From Alisma plantago-aquatica (taxonomy: Eukaryota > Streptophyta > Magnoliopsida > Alismatales > Alismataceae), in NCBI GenBank assembly GCA_963693085.1, contig OY856409.1, forward strand, positions 241,991,058 through 242,055,057: 64,000 bases of DNA. The letters are read 5' to 3'. Made by a program: the position numbers and the translations under genes. This document shows, in pieces, positions 1 to 11,077 of this stretch (positions within the stretch are counted from its first letter, which is position 1; each line of letters starts with the position of its first letter). Under the pieces are notes generated by a model, which was not told the DNA's origin, searched no databases, and saw only the letters and a list, made by a program, of their open reading frames with translations.

Positions 1-135
1 GAAAAGATACAAGATAATGGATATTAAGCAAAGTAATTATGAGATATACATGGAAATCTCTAGAAAGTGGTATTAATGGCCACAATTGAGTAAAATTAAT
101 TTATATAAAGGAAATAAAAGGATAAGAGAAAGGGA

Positions 136-160
136 ATATATATATATATATATATATATT
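136..160. repeat. (TA)n microsatellite
   Basis: An uninterrupted run of about twelve TA dinucleotides. It is a simple repeat with no further recognisable role. Confidence 0.9.
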
Positions 161-352
161 TAATTAATTAATAACTTGAGTATTAAGAAAAGTCTCTTAT
201 ACTTTTATATTTTTGAGTCTATACAGGAATAAGTCTTGTAAGGGGAAGAAAGAAATGTTAAAGAAGATGCATTCAAGTACTTTCTAAATATGTTGCCTTA
301 TGCAATGATGTATAATGTGAGCATAAATCCATTAACACACAAACCCTAATGT

Positions 353-360
353 TATATAAA
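353..360 (+). promoter_or_regulatory. Putative TATA box of the LTR-like sequence
   Basis: TATATAAA lies about 50 bases before a switch to GC-rich sequence, as expected for an LTR promoter upstream of its leader. Such a motif is common in AT-rich DNA, so the call rests on position only. Confidence 0.35.
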
Positions 361-1638
361 GGGAACACATTGGATAGGATGGTAGATCCCTGACATCTCC
401 AAGCATGCAGTGTGGGCATGTTTATCTTCAGCCCTTCGTTCCTCTCCCATCTCATCTATTTGGTTTCTCTCCTGACCAACGTTGATCGCACACATGAAGG
501 GGTGGCCGTTGAACTGACCAATGACGGCAGCGTGGAGGGTTTGCTAACACCAGGGATGAAGTCCCCTGGGTGTAGTCATTCAGTGATGCAGATGGGTGGG
601 CAGCTCCTCCTGGTGTCGAGGTAGGGTGAGTAGGTAGAGTGATGGGAGCCATCGTCGTGCACCATGGCGTTGTTGCCGGTTGGGGAGAGGCAGACCGAGG
701 TTCCTTACTAGTTTGGAACCACCCCCCTTTCCCGTTGTTGCACTGGAAGAGCACCCTACCCAGACCAGTTGCAGGTCTTCCCTCCTCACAACTCCTTTTC
801 CTGGAGCTGCGGAAGAAGCTCTGCTGTCGGTTGCTATGTCCGCGCAGGGCTTGAGGGTCCTGCCACAGAACCGGTGGAGAATCCCTGACGAGTATGCGAG
901 GTGGGCATCTGTGGCAGTGTAGCAGATGGAAGCACCGGAGTTGTAGCGAGGGGAGATGATGTCGAGAGAAGATGGCGTCAAAGCCATGGCCTCATTGCAC
1001 AGCAGACGCGCAGGAGAACGCCGACGCAAAGCATCACAGCAGGCGTCCGTGAGCATCGCAAGGAAGGAGATGATAGGAGAGAAATGATGTGGGGGCCCCT
1101 GGGACTGCACATTACCCATAAGGGTAAAGAGGTAAATTGACTCTTTTTTTTAGCTGATCCGTCTATAAATGAAAATCCGATAAAGTTGACATGTCAAGCT
1201 ATGATTGGTCCTAAAGTAATAATGTTGCAAAATTTGTAGAAGATAATGGGTAGCTCCATTTGGCACATATAATATATGAATTTTGATCAGAAAAATGCAA
1301 GGAACCCATTAAAAATAGTTTATAGCCTAAATCTTATTTTAGTTTGAAAAGGAGATAAAGTTGCTAACTTTAATGCTCTAATATGAGAAAAACTCTAACT
1401 CGATGATTCTATGGAATAGAGATGATTAATATGGATAATCTACAAGTATATTAACTTATTGATAATAAAGAGAGGTATTGAATGTCTAAGAAGATAATCC
1501 TTGGGCTAAATAGCTTAATTCGGGGTTTTGATATGTTAATATACTTTAATGGGCCTTGAAACCCTAATATTGGTAAATGTGTCTATTAATAATGGTTTTA
1601 ATTATTCAAAATCATGAATAAAGCTAAGATATAATGAC

Positions 1639-4320
1639 TGTGACGACCCCAATTTCTACATACTTCCTTAGTGACATATACAGATATGCGTGCACTCATA
1701 TCTATAAATGTCAAAAGGGAAAATAATAGAAATCAAGGTGGTCAACTAAAAACAGACAACACTTCAGTAATATCCAGACAACACTTCATTCATTGATAAA
1801 AGATAAAGTCATACATATTCATACTTGAGAAAGGAGAAGAATAAGTCTATGAATAAGGAAATGCGATTATTACATAGGATCTATAGTATCCTATTACATC
1901 ATCTAGAAGAATAAAAACTATCTAACTGAAATGAATATGATGAGAAGTGGAAATATATCTCATATTATCCTCCATGATCATTATTTAGTGGCTTCAAGTA
2001 CTTTGATGTGCTTCATATATTGTCAATTGTTCCTTGTACCTAGAAAATATGAGAAACAAATACATCAACAAAGTTGGTACGTGGAATTAAAAGCTATACT
2101 ATGTTGGTATATAAAATACTCAAAATTAAAGAAAAAGAATGAAAACATTATTTAGAGGCAGAAAATCAGGAAATTCCAAGTTATTAGCCTTATTTAGAAT
2201 GAATATGCATTACTATGGTGGACTTAGCACAATCATAAATATTGGGCCCTATCCTTGCGTACCTTGTACCATTAGGGATCTCCCTGCGTACCTTGTACGA
2301 TTAGGGAGGTGCTAGTCAACATTAATGCTTTCCCTCTCTAATAGGGATATTAATGAGCACCACTAGTATCTACATTTCACTTATATTCAATTATGTTCTT
2401 TTATGTTCAAGGCAATAAATCGTCAATTAATCATATATCCACATCCATCAATGTATATCAATTTCATGCAAACAATTACATATACTTAACATCCAGCAAA
2501 ATCTAGTCATATAATTATATCCACGTACCTTTAATTCTCATATCTGAATTCCACAAGTCCTAGGTTTTGAGAAAGATAGAAGATCACCCTGAAATATAGT
2601 AAAACCCTAAAGTCACCATGGTTTCTCATCAATCAACATTAATTACTATTATAATTAGGGTTTAGGTTATTTGGGATGTCACTTTAGGATACATAGGATT
2701 CAGAGTTGGGGTCTGAGATTAGGGTCATCCAGGTTATTCAAGGACATTTTAGTTATTAGGGTTTTTCATAAATTGTTCATAGTATTCATGATAAGGTGAG
2801 AAAACTAGAAATTAGGGTTCTTCTCAATTATTGAATCAACTATCTTCCCTAGATAGGTTTTTGAGTAACATGATGACCAAGATCATAATTAGGGTTTAAA
2901 TTGTTCTCAAAGTAGATTGGAAATCAATAATGACCATTATTACATAATATATAAATATAAAGGGGTCATTAGGTATGTAGGTCATATTTTCAGAGAAGGA
3001 ATCGGATCTAGGTCCTAGAATCATTTTATTTAAATAGATTAGATTTTTCTAATGAAAATGGTATATTTATTTGATATTTTCTGATAATCCTACCATTTTC
3101 TAGGGTTTTCATAAGCTCTGACCAATCAGGAAATTTTAAAGAAAATAAACAAAATAAAAAAAGATTTGCGAGCTCTGGCTTGCGGACCATGCGAGGGATC
3201 CGACCAACCGGACCCTCTCACTGACCCGCGAGCAAGCACTCGTCCAAAGGGGGGGGGTCAGGCTCACTGCGAATGTCAGGAATTCCCCTGTCTCTCACCT
3301 GTTGAGCTCGTGTCTCGGTGAGGGTGAGAAAGGGATAACACTCATCTGAATGTCCCTGCTCGCCCCATAGCTGCAGTGAGGGGTCGGGGAGATCTGGATC
3401 GATTGGAGGTGGTTTCTAGGAAGAGATGAGTTATGTTGATAATTGGGTTGAGTTCGCATACTCACGATGGTTGTGGGGAGGTCGAGCTCATCGGAAAGGG
3501 TGGTCTGGCATCGTACTCTGATCAAAACAGGCTAACAAAGGGTCGAAGAGTGGAGTTGAGTTTTACCTGCCCTCGGGTTGGATTGAGGGAGTCAAAAGCT
3601 TTGCGGAGGTCTACCGAAGCTGTTGTGATCTTCCTGTGGCTCTGAGATGGCTCCAACCTCATCGGCGGTGGAGCTTTTGGAGCTCAGTTGTGGCGGCTAG
3701 TCGACCCAGGCTTCTGGACCTTCGTGGCTCCAACTAAAGGTGTCGGTCATCTCGCCAAGATCCCTAGATGGTGTGGTTGCATTCGATTGAGCAGAGAGAA
3801 CCACTGGAGGGAGGGAGTAGTCAAGGTCAGGCTAGCTGTGTGGTGCTTGAGGTCGGGGAGTAAGGGGTGACCCTCGGTGTAATTGAGGTTCCTAAATGAT
3901 CAAAGGAGGGTAGGCGGTGCTAACGAGATGCTTAAATAGGCATGGGGGCACTGAAGGAGGAAGCCCTAAAGTTGGTCGCCACTGCTAGTGAGAGGTGCGG
4001 AAAGGGTGGAGGTCGTTCTCCCTATTCCGAGTATGAGGGGTGTCGAGCGAGGGGTTGTTGACTTCTTCTCGACGAGAGGAGTCTCTCCTCCCAGTATATC
4101 ATGTGATAGTTGTGGGGGTTGGGCGCACGAGGTGGTCGTTGGGGTCGGCACTCTGCTGGGGGTCGAAGCCGAAGGAGGCAGAAGGTAGGAGACGGGGTCC
4201 TCGTCCCTTGGATCCGGAGTGGATCAGGCGCATCTAAACAGATGGCTGGGATTAAATCCCTGTGAGCAGATCGTGCCAAAGTTAACACAATGGGCCGCGT
4301 GATAGGATTTCAACCCAACA
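1639..4320 (-). repeat. Minus-strand gypsy-type LTR (solo)
   Basis: On the plus strand it begins TGTGACGACCCC and ends CCCAACA, so read on the minus strand it would start TGTTGGG and end GGGGTCGTCACA. The latter is a typical terminus of plant chromovirus LTRs. Read in its own direction it has a GC-rich leader (about 4260-3170) followed by an AT-rich body. No coding region flanks it, so it is probably a solo LTR. The flanks do not show a perfect 5-bp duplication, so the 4320 boundary is less certain than 1639. The open frames within 3.3-4.3 kb resemble no protein I know and are taken as chance frames in the GC-rich leader. Confidence 0.5.
2244..2360. repeat. Cluster of short hairpins in LTR
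   Basis: Two adjacent units share the loop core GCGTACCTTGTAC but have different stems: CCCTA/TAGGG at 2247-2251 and 2273-2277, then CTCCCT/AGGGAG at 2280-2285 and 2303-2308. A third hairpin, TCCCT/AGGGA, is at 2331-2335 and 2343-2347. GGTGC (2309-2313) and GCACC (2356-2360) could close an outer stem. Confidence 0.6.
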
Positions 4321-4950
4321 AAATGAAAAACCTAGGTCCTAGACTATATTAGGTGACATAATGCACATAATTTTCAAATGAAGATAACTCTAAATTGGTA
4401 ATTCCGATTGTAATCAGATTTTAGGCATAGCTTTATAATATTATGATGTAGCTATGGTGCAAGATTGGAGTCAAAAATTAGATTATTGACTATGTTAATT
4501 GACTAAATGTCATAATACTTGTATTATTGACTTTATGTACCATTATGGATGATCTTAAGTGAAGTTGATAATCCATTTAATCAATTTAGTGAGAGAGTTG
4601 ATTGAGGGCATAATTGGAATAATTAAAATTGTAAGAGAGAGGAACTAAATAATATATATATATATAAAAACTCACTCTGTCACAATGACTCTAAGCTATT
4701 TCCAGCATTAAAGTTCCTAATTTGTGGATAAATGCCCTTAATGTAGTAATTAGGGTTTTCTGATGAATAAAAGGTAGAATTAATGACAAATCGAGTTCAT
4801 ATGTGATTTAGACCGTAATGAATTTTGAATTGATGATAAATGAGCATAATAATCTTGTCATGGATTAAAAGAATAAAAATGGTAGCTTTATTGTAAAAGC
4901 GGCTTAATGGACTTAATTGAGGGATTATGGTACCTTTAAATCTAAAAATA

Positions 4951-5185
4951 GGGTTATATGTTGTTTTTTTAAGGTAAACACAGCCATTGTATTAATAAAG
5001 CCATACGGCATCTACAAAGACAAGGGAAGCAAGCAATTTTGGTAACAAAGTAGTCAGAGGTATTAAATCGGGAAACAAGTTTGATCGGATATGAGTAATG
5101 CACTTCAGCATGGACTCCTTCCCAGTAAGCTGGACAAAGCAGCTTTCAAACGGAATCCTTCCACAATCATGGGTTATATGTTGTT
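4951..5185 (-). mobile_element. 5'-truncated LINE tail with 15-bp target duplication
   Basis: The 15-mer GGGTTATATGTTGTT occurs at 4951-4965 and again exactly at 5171-5185. The 205 bases between start with a T run, the poly(A) tail of a minus-strand element. On the minus strand the insert resembles the 3' end of a plant L1-type LINE, ending in a GCTTTATTAATACAATGGC-like stretch before the A tail. It has no coding capacity. The perfect duplication shows a target-primed insertion that is younger than the LTR around it. Confidence 0.8.
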
Positions 5186-5609
5186 AAGATAACCTTAATA
5201 TTGAAGAATAGATGAGATAATTAGGGTTTAATATGGTATAAGATGAAGGGAAACCCTAAATTGCAAAATGAAACCCTAAAATGGATACATAAACCCTAGA
5301 AAGTGAATCCAAGTCAATAAAGTAGATTCCTGATAAAGTGTGTAATAAATAGAGTCCATATTCTTTTCAGGAATTATGTGATTGTTGAATTGCTTACTTG
5401 GATTGCTTTCTTGGTTGGATTTGCTTAATGATTGTGAAATCATCAAATCAGGTATGTGGTTACGCTTATGATTATCCTGACTAGTTTTCCGAGGACTTTA
5501 TCGACGTTTCCCTCGTGGCTTGAAATAACTGTTGGATGCTTTTATTTCATGCAACTATAGAGTGACTATGACTATCACTATGAATATACATGTATAATTG
5601 GCTTAGATC

Positions 5610-5850
5610 CGGTTCCACCCATGTGGCTATGCAAAGGCAAAAAAGGATAACCTAGAGCAAGGTCTAGGCTATCATGAGTTAGAAATTGGGCTATACATGT
5701 GTAGTGCCATGAGAATCTTAGCATGCTATGAGTTAAGGAGTGGGCTACCTACTGGTAGTTCCATGTGACTCAACCCTAGAAACGGTCTCACCTGTTAGGT
5801 GAGATCATGAGGGGTATAATGGGGATCTACCATAAGGAAGGTAGTATCCA
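5610..5850. repeat. Chain of short hairpins in LTR
   Basis: Separate stem-loops follow each other: CCAC/GTGG (5615-5626), CCTAGA/TCTAGG (5651-5668), CTACC/GGTAG (5745-5758), TCTCACC/GGTGAGA (5786-5804, extended by a G-T and a G-C pair), and CTACC/GGTAG (5827-5844, extended by GGAT/ATCC across a one-base bulge). Stem sequences differ between units. Confidence 0.6.
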
Positions 5851-6320
5851 GGTCCACTACAGGGACAGCGTAGGGGATAGGGTATACTTGGATCGCACAG
5901 TTATATTTAAAACGTAAAATTGTTTGTTAAATGATAATTGGCTGTAATACATTGTTATCCTAGTTGCACGATTATTGTTTCCCCCGCATACCAGCTTTGG
6001 CTAACTGACGTTTTGTTTGTCGGCGTTTTAGGTACAAGCCAAAAGGACAAACAGTAAATCGTCATATTGTGAAATACATGAAGTAATATACAAGGAGGAT
6101 TAGTTAGAGTAGAGTCCATAAGTGGATATAAGTTTAGAGTTCCAAGTTTTCAAAAAAGGTATGCAAAAGTTTATCTTTCTTACATCTTTCCAGTTTAGTC
6201 TATTAAAATTTAATAATTGTTCTTGGTTAAATGTTGAACCTTTGATCCGGAAATTATGGGTACGGCTTCGACCTCTCGGTTTTCCTTAATTGGGGATTAC
6301 CGAAAGGTGGGGTCGTAATA

Positions 6321-7518
6321 GCTTATGTGCAAGGTGAACCTAGAGATGGGCCATCAATGACAACAGAGGATGAAAATGCAGACTGTGACATTGTTAGATT
6401 GGATATGGAAGGAATTACTGTTGATAGTTCAACAATTGAGAAAGACCAATCCCAAATTCAGTAGGATGATGAAAGTGTATATAAAGTGATGAGGATGACA
6501 GTTTTGAATGAGAAAATTACAAAGTAGCAACCAATGTTTATTTTAGTTTGTCATTATTATTTGACTTATATATGCCTATTTCGTTGGCATGAAGTTTCCA
6601 CTGTCTGAAATGTATCTGACATATTTTAGTCACATGCTTCTATGTGTGTTGGATTATCTTGCATATTCTCGAGAGAGAAGGTTGTCTGATCAGCTCCTTC
6701 GATGTATTGCAGCCTAGCCAAAGTGGTATCTAAAAGTAGTATCTAAAGTAGTATGTTCTTCTTAAATTCTGATGTCCAACTTACTAACAATGATGATCAC
6801 CTTTTGCCTTGCCTTATTGTAGGTGTATGCAATCAGAGTTTCATTTTTATGCAATCCTCTTCACTAACACTGGTGCTAGTTGTGCGGTTACTGATATGTT
6901 GACAATCCTCTTCACTAACACTCTTCTTCACTAATACTGCAATTTTTTTTCACAGAGGAAGTGTATAACTAAAAAGACAAGTAGAAAATTTCAAAAGGTT
7001 AGCCACACAACAGGAACCAAGTCATTTGCTTGTCTGAAACATGATGTAAGTTAGTCAATATTGTGATCCAATTGGACAATTTTGAGACATCTGTTTAAAT
7101 GATGTTAGCAATAACCTTGTTTGAATGATACAGTTGGAGAAGGAAACAAGCGGGGAAGTTGATCCCATTGAGTTTTTTGAGAAAACTCATCGTAAAAAAG
7201 ATGGGAGCATAGTTGATATTGAATCCGCCAAAATTTTGGTACAAGGATTCCTATCCTATAGTATTATGTTACATTTACTACATGGAAACATTTATATGTT
7301 TGGCATAAAATTCATCTCCTATGTTCTATTGTCTGTAGGAAAATTTTTCTGAGGTAGGTGACGAGTTGCGAAGAAACCAACCTGATGTTACTTCAGCTGA
7401 AATTTATAGGCAGATTATGGGAGAAGAGAGACCAGGATATGTTCGTGGTTGTGGACTTGGACCATCACCTTCTGATATCTGGGGAAAGAACCATAAATCC
7501 CGAGAAGCTGAAAGCTAT
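6321..7518 (+). pseudogene. CACTA-borne Ptta/En/Spm-domain gene, decayed, multi-exon
   Basis: Four exon-like blocks match the plant 'transposase, Ptta/En/Spm' family carried by CACTA elements. They are an acidic leader (about 6321-6465), 6956-7045 (preceded by a T-rich tract and CAG, ending at GTAAG, with the family motif HTTGTKSFA), 7134-7238 (KTH-KKDGS block) and 7339 to about 7518 (EIYRQIMGEERPG followed by RGCGLGPSPS). Splice signals are plausible at each junction. The leader block runs into a TAG, and no continuous product is evident. The gypsy-type LTR ending at 6319 abuts the first block, so the 5' part was probably displaced. The exact role of this protein in transposition is not established. 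Confidence 0.6.
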
Positions 7519-8320
7519 AGTTGTGTTTCTTTGGTCCACTTTTTTATTAGTACATAACGATCCAGATATTGTTGTTTCATGTCCATTGTCATAGACAATG
7601 TTGCCAAATGACAATCATATTTTGCTTTTAGCTATGAGAAGTGTCTTACCTTCTTGTGTGTGACATTTACACAACATATTTTGTTTTGACCTGCTGAATG
7701 TGAATGTCTTTTTTTTCTTCCTAAGTCAATAGTTCTCTATAAATTTTTCTTTCATAACTTGATCACATGTTGCATGATAGCTTACTAAGTCAATATTTCT
7801 CTGAAGAATTGTGCATTTTGTGCCTTCCACAACAAACAACATGTCACTGCGTAAAAGGCTAGTTTTTGGAGATCAGAGGCCATTCTCGAGAGCTAAGGTT
7901 GTCAGCTCATCTCTTGTGAAAGGCTTCTACTCAGCTCTTGTGAATGGCCTTTAATCTCCAAGAACAGAGCTGCTGTTAGGACTCAAAGATGGGATTCCTC
8001 ACCCTGGAACTGGTCTTACATACAATCCAACAAAATGGTGCATGCTTACATGTTCTTGATATATTACAGCCTAGCCAACATTGGTTTCCAGTTTTGCTTT
8101 GGGTTGTTTTAAGGATTCCTGGATAAGGTATATTTCACTACTTCACTTTGCTTTTTTTTCAGTTGAAGGGGATAGTGAATCTATTCTGGAAACTCTTCTT
8201 GCTTATCAGGGGATAGTGAATCTATTCTTGGTGGCCATGTTAGTATAGATTTGAAGACCTAAAGCCTCCTGCTAATCTACATAGTCAACTTGCATGTTTT
8301 GCTGTTAGTTTTTTATTACA
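7519..8320 (+). other. Spacer between captured fragments, nothing recognised
   Basis: AT-rich sequence with several copies of phrases also found at 6.6-6.9 kb (for example the 'attctcgagag' and 'tattacagcctagccaa' stretches near 6665 and 7885, and near 6707 and 8062), which shows local duplication. No coding family was seen. Confidence 0.4.
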
Positions 8321-8626
8321 TGTGGTGGTTTCCATGACTGGTGATGGTGTCAATGATGCATCTGCTCTAAAAATAGCAGACATTGGTATTTCCATGGGAA
8401 TTGCTAGAACTGAGGTAAGTATACTCTCTATATGTCAATTTGTATATCTATCTTCTTGTCTTTTAGTAATTATTATCGATAATGATTGTTTCTTCTCTTT
8501 TTATGTGTCAGTCCAGGTTACCAAGGAGGATTCAAACATGGTTCTTGCTGATGATAACTTCAGTACAATAGTTATTGCAGTTGGAGAATGGAGATCTATC
8601 TATAACAACATGAAGGCCTTCACCAG
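8321..8626 (+). pseudogene. Fragment of ER-type Ca2+-ATPase gene (ECA-like), two exons
   Basis: Two exons with an intact intron encode the hinge region of a P2A-type calcium pump. Exon 1 (8321-8414) carries [12 protein letters not shown] and ADIGISMGI, and ends at GAG|GTAAGT. Exon 2 (8517-8626) starts after a CAG and carries [17 protein letters not shown] and SIYNNMKAF. In the family these lie just after the nucleotide-binding domain; the usual motif is [12 protein letters not shown], so P is S here. The phosphorylated aspartate domain, the other cytosolic domains and nearly all transmembrane helices are absent, so no pump can be made. The retained intron shows DNA-level capture and not retroposition. 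It lies between a CACTA gene and a ribosomal P0 fragment. Confidence 0.8.
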
Positions 8627-8910
8627 GTTCTGCTCTTATTAATCATTATATGCTTTCTTACCTTACTAAAAATCTTTCAACTTATTATGTATAGACTATA
8701 GTTTTATGAGAACCCTGGACGACATTGAGTTTGATAACCATATTTTGCTTTTTACATAATTTTCAAGATTGTTAGCTTTGCACCCTTTCTATCATGTGCT
8801 TAGTTGTGTGCTTAGCTGAATGTCTACAACCTTGCTATATGGAAAACTTTATTCAGCTGACATAATGTGAATGGTACAGTTGAAATTATCACCATTGTCT
8901 AACTTATTAG

Positions 8911-9450
8911 GAAAGTTGAGAAGGTGGGTTCTTCTGAGGCTGCCCTTCTTGCCAAGCTCGGCATCAGGTCCTTCTCATATGGACTAGTTGTGCTGTCAGT
9001 TTATGACAGTGGATCTGTATTCGGCCCTGAGGTCCTTCACCTTACTGAAGATGACCTTATTGATAAATTTGGCAATGGTGCTATCTTCCCTGATACTATC
9101 TTAACAACATGCTAGTGTTGTAAGTGTTTTTTTATTACATTTGCATGCAAGTGCTCAACATTTTGCTCACTTCATTGTAGGATCCTAGCGAGTTTGCAGT
9201 TGTTGCTGCCCCTGCTGCTGCTTCAGGCTATGCAGTTGCACCTACTACTTCTGCTGCCAAGGTGGAAGAGAAGAAGGAAGAACCTGTTGAGGAATCTAAT
9301 GACCATATGGTCGTAATGCTATCACTACAGCTTAGAATGTTGCTTCTGCTGCCAAGGTGGAAGATAAGAAGGAAGAACATGCTGAGGAATCTAATGACCA
9401 TATGGTTGTAATGCTATCACTGCAGCTGATAAGAAGGATGAACCTCATTG
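8911..9450 (+). pseudogene. Fragment of 60S acidic ribosomal protein P0 gene
   Basis: An exon-like block from 8911 (after TTATTAG) to 9115 encodes [20 protein letters not shown] followed by a [20 protein letters not shown] stretch and [11 protein letters not shown], a clear match to the C-terminal half of plant P0. It then goes out of register. After an intron-like gap with a T-rich tract and TAG, 9181 onward encodes DPSEFAVVAAPAAAS and the charged tail KVEEKKEEPVEES. The usual acidic ending (SDDDMGFSLFD type) is replaced by an unrelated frame. The tail segment is duplicated in tandem. The N-terminal rRNA-binding domain is missing. Two blocks separated by an intron again suggest capture of genomic DNA. 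Confidence 0.8.
9249..9430 (+). repeat. Tandem duplication of the P0 tail segment
   Basis: About 82 bases beginning TTCTGCTGCCAAGGTGGAAG at 9249 recur at 9344, a period of 95 bases, with about five substitutions. The duplicated part encodes the lysine/glutamate-rich tail. Confidence 0.85.
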
Positions 9451-9812
9451 CAGTGTAGTTGTTCTACTCCTATAGAAGCTCACAACTACTTGGAATGCTA
9501 GAATGGAGTTGTATGTTTTTGTAATAAAATGATTTTGTATTCCTTTGGGGGGTCTCCAAGTGCAAAATGAGTTGTTATCCAGTTAGTGTTCATGTCTACA
9601 ATATGTACCATATATAGTCATATGTGATGCTATTGTATTCAATACAAGGGGCATGGTAAAATCTCATCCCCATGTAATTGTCATATGATTATAAATAAAA
9701 AAGTTCAATACTTCTGGAATGTGTTCGGCTTCAATTGTCATTCAATTAGAAAACTTGATCATGAACTACAAATTGACTGACTAAAATCCATAAAATAATT
9801 AGTAATGGAGAA
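9451..9812. other. AT-rich spacer, nothing recognised
   Basis: Contains an AATAAA-type signal near 9520 and unremarkable AT-rich sequence between the P0 fragment and the CACTA-type terminus. No gene was seen. Confidence 0.4.
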
Positions 9813-10155
9813 CTAGTATGTTATTAGTGGCTTTTTTCATAAGCCACTACATTCAATCAAAACTGTTTTATACAACAACATAATACAAAACAGTGGCATT
9901 TGTATAAAAGCCAAATGATGGATAGTGGCTTTTCTATAAATGCCAAATGATGGTTTAGTGGCCTTTATGTGGAATTTATTCGAAGCCACTAAAGAAAAAC
10001 CTTTAGTGGCTTTTACAACTTAAGCCACTATCTTCCTAGTGGCATTGGTGCTTGAGGCATTTTTTTAAATGTCAAAAAATGCCGCTAAACCTATTTACTG
10101 GCTTTTTTTTAGTGGCATTTCTGAAAGGCCACTAATGAGTATGTTTTCTGTAGTG
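9813..10155 (-). mobile_element. CACTA-type terminus with subterminal hairpin repeats
   Basis: Read on the minus strand from 10155 the sequence starts CACTACAGAAAACATACTC, a standard CACTA/En-Spm terminal repeat. The 340 bases inside it hold many copies of AGTGGC/GCCACT in both orientations, forming hairpins such as TAGTGGCTT/AAGCCACTA. This is the usual subterminal organisation recognised by CACTA transposases. No matching left terminus was found between 1 and 6300. Either the terminus belongs to a large element covering the captured gene fragments, or 9813-10155 is a small CACTA-derived MITE, since its left side also reads TATGTTATTAGTGGC. Confidence 0.6.
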
Positions 10156-11040
10156 AATACTGAGAGGTGGTGACATGTAATCATCTCTATAATTCCTATG
10201 GTGAAGGTAAGGAACCTAAGAGGAAATAAGATTGAATGACACATGAATAATTAAAAGTTCATGTAATACTCAAGAAAGGTGAGAACCACTTTTCTTTAAT
10301 AAACAAACCTGGATAATAATGGGGCAATAAAAAGGACTATGTTTCCTTGTGCTATTTGATATGAGATTGATATTTTCAGGGATGAGCTACATTTTTAAGG
10401 TGTTTTCACACCTTAGGGTGAGTGGGAACTTCCTTTAAATAGTATATTGCATGAAAATTGGTTAATTCATCCATAATCTTTAATTGTTAGTATGCGACTA
10501 CAAACCCGGAATTGTCTATTTGTTCTAAATTGTTGCAAAATGATATGAAATGAATTCTTCCTCTATTTGGATGAAGTTCAGATGATAAAATCATATTAGA
10601 AATGTATACAATACATCATAATGAGAATTCCCTAAGTATTCACAGAGGTTATAAGAGCAAACCAAAATATAGGGAATTTGTCTATGACTGAAATTTGTTG
10701 TACAAGTAAATAGAGAAAATTGCTTATCTAGATCCCTTTGGTTATGAATGATTGTTTATCTAAATTCATAGTACATATATGTCAGATACTATCTTGGATT
10801 TTGCTCAAAGTTAATAGTGTTTGTTTGATATCTTAGTAAAGAGGGTGAAACCCTAGATGCGAGAAAAGTTGGATATTTGCGAATAGATATCGTGAAATCC
10901 ATTTGAAGGGATTTTCTTGACATGATATACTTTATTTATTCAATGTTATTATTGATGCATGATATCCTAGTGAATGGCATGGAAACCCAAATTCAACTCA
11001 ATTCCAAGGTTTCATACATATATTGATTTTATATGATTTG
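10156..11040. other. AT-rich sequence, probably start of an LTR
   Basis: No coding family, terminal repeat or RNA gene was recognised. It runs without a break into the array-rich LTR ending at 13724 and may be that LTR's first part. Confidence 0.3.
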
Positions 11041-11077
11041 TTGAAATAAGTCTTTATTCAATGAATGTTTATGTCGC

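Larger units (their letters stand above)
1..1638 (+). repeat. LTR-like sequence, left part (gypsy type, tentative)
   Basis: This stretch is AT-rich with a TATA box near 353 followed by a GC-rich block at about 412-1130. No protein family is recognisable in either strand of that block. The layout (AT-rich start, TATA box, GC-rich leader, AT-rich remainder) is the same as in the 3' LTR at 33053-36151, so I read it as the beginning of a plus-strand LTR whose remainder may be 4321-6319, split by the minus-strand LTR in between. The two halves were not proven to be one element, because no clean target duplication was found. Confidence 0.35.
4321..6319 (+). repeat. Plus-strand gypsy-type LTR, 3' part
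   Basis: The stretch ends in GGGGTCGTAATA, one base away from the usual plant gypsy LTR end GGGGTCGTAACA. It is followed directly by coding-like sequence of a CACTA gene, so the LTR probably inserted there. It contains several AAACCCTAA-type motifs around 5230-5300, an embedded LINE tail and a chain of hairpins. No primer binding site follows, which fits a solo LTR. Its left end is uncertain and may be represented by 1-1638. Confidence 0.45.

Noticed and set aside
580..1119. 179-codon minus-strand open frame
   Set aside because: It lies in the GC-rich leader-like block of an LTR. The translation has no domain, and frames are open on both strands because of base composition.
3295..4288. Several overlapping open frames on both strands
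   Set aside because: Same GC-rich LTR leader situation. No conserved motif, and overlapping frames on both strands argue against a gene.
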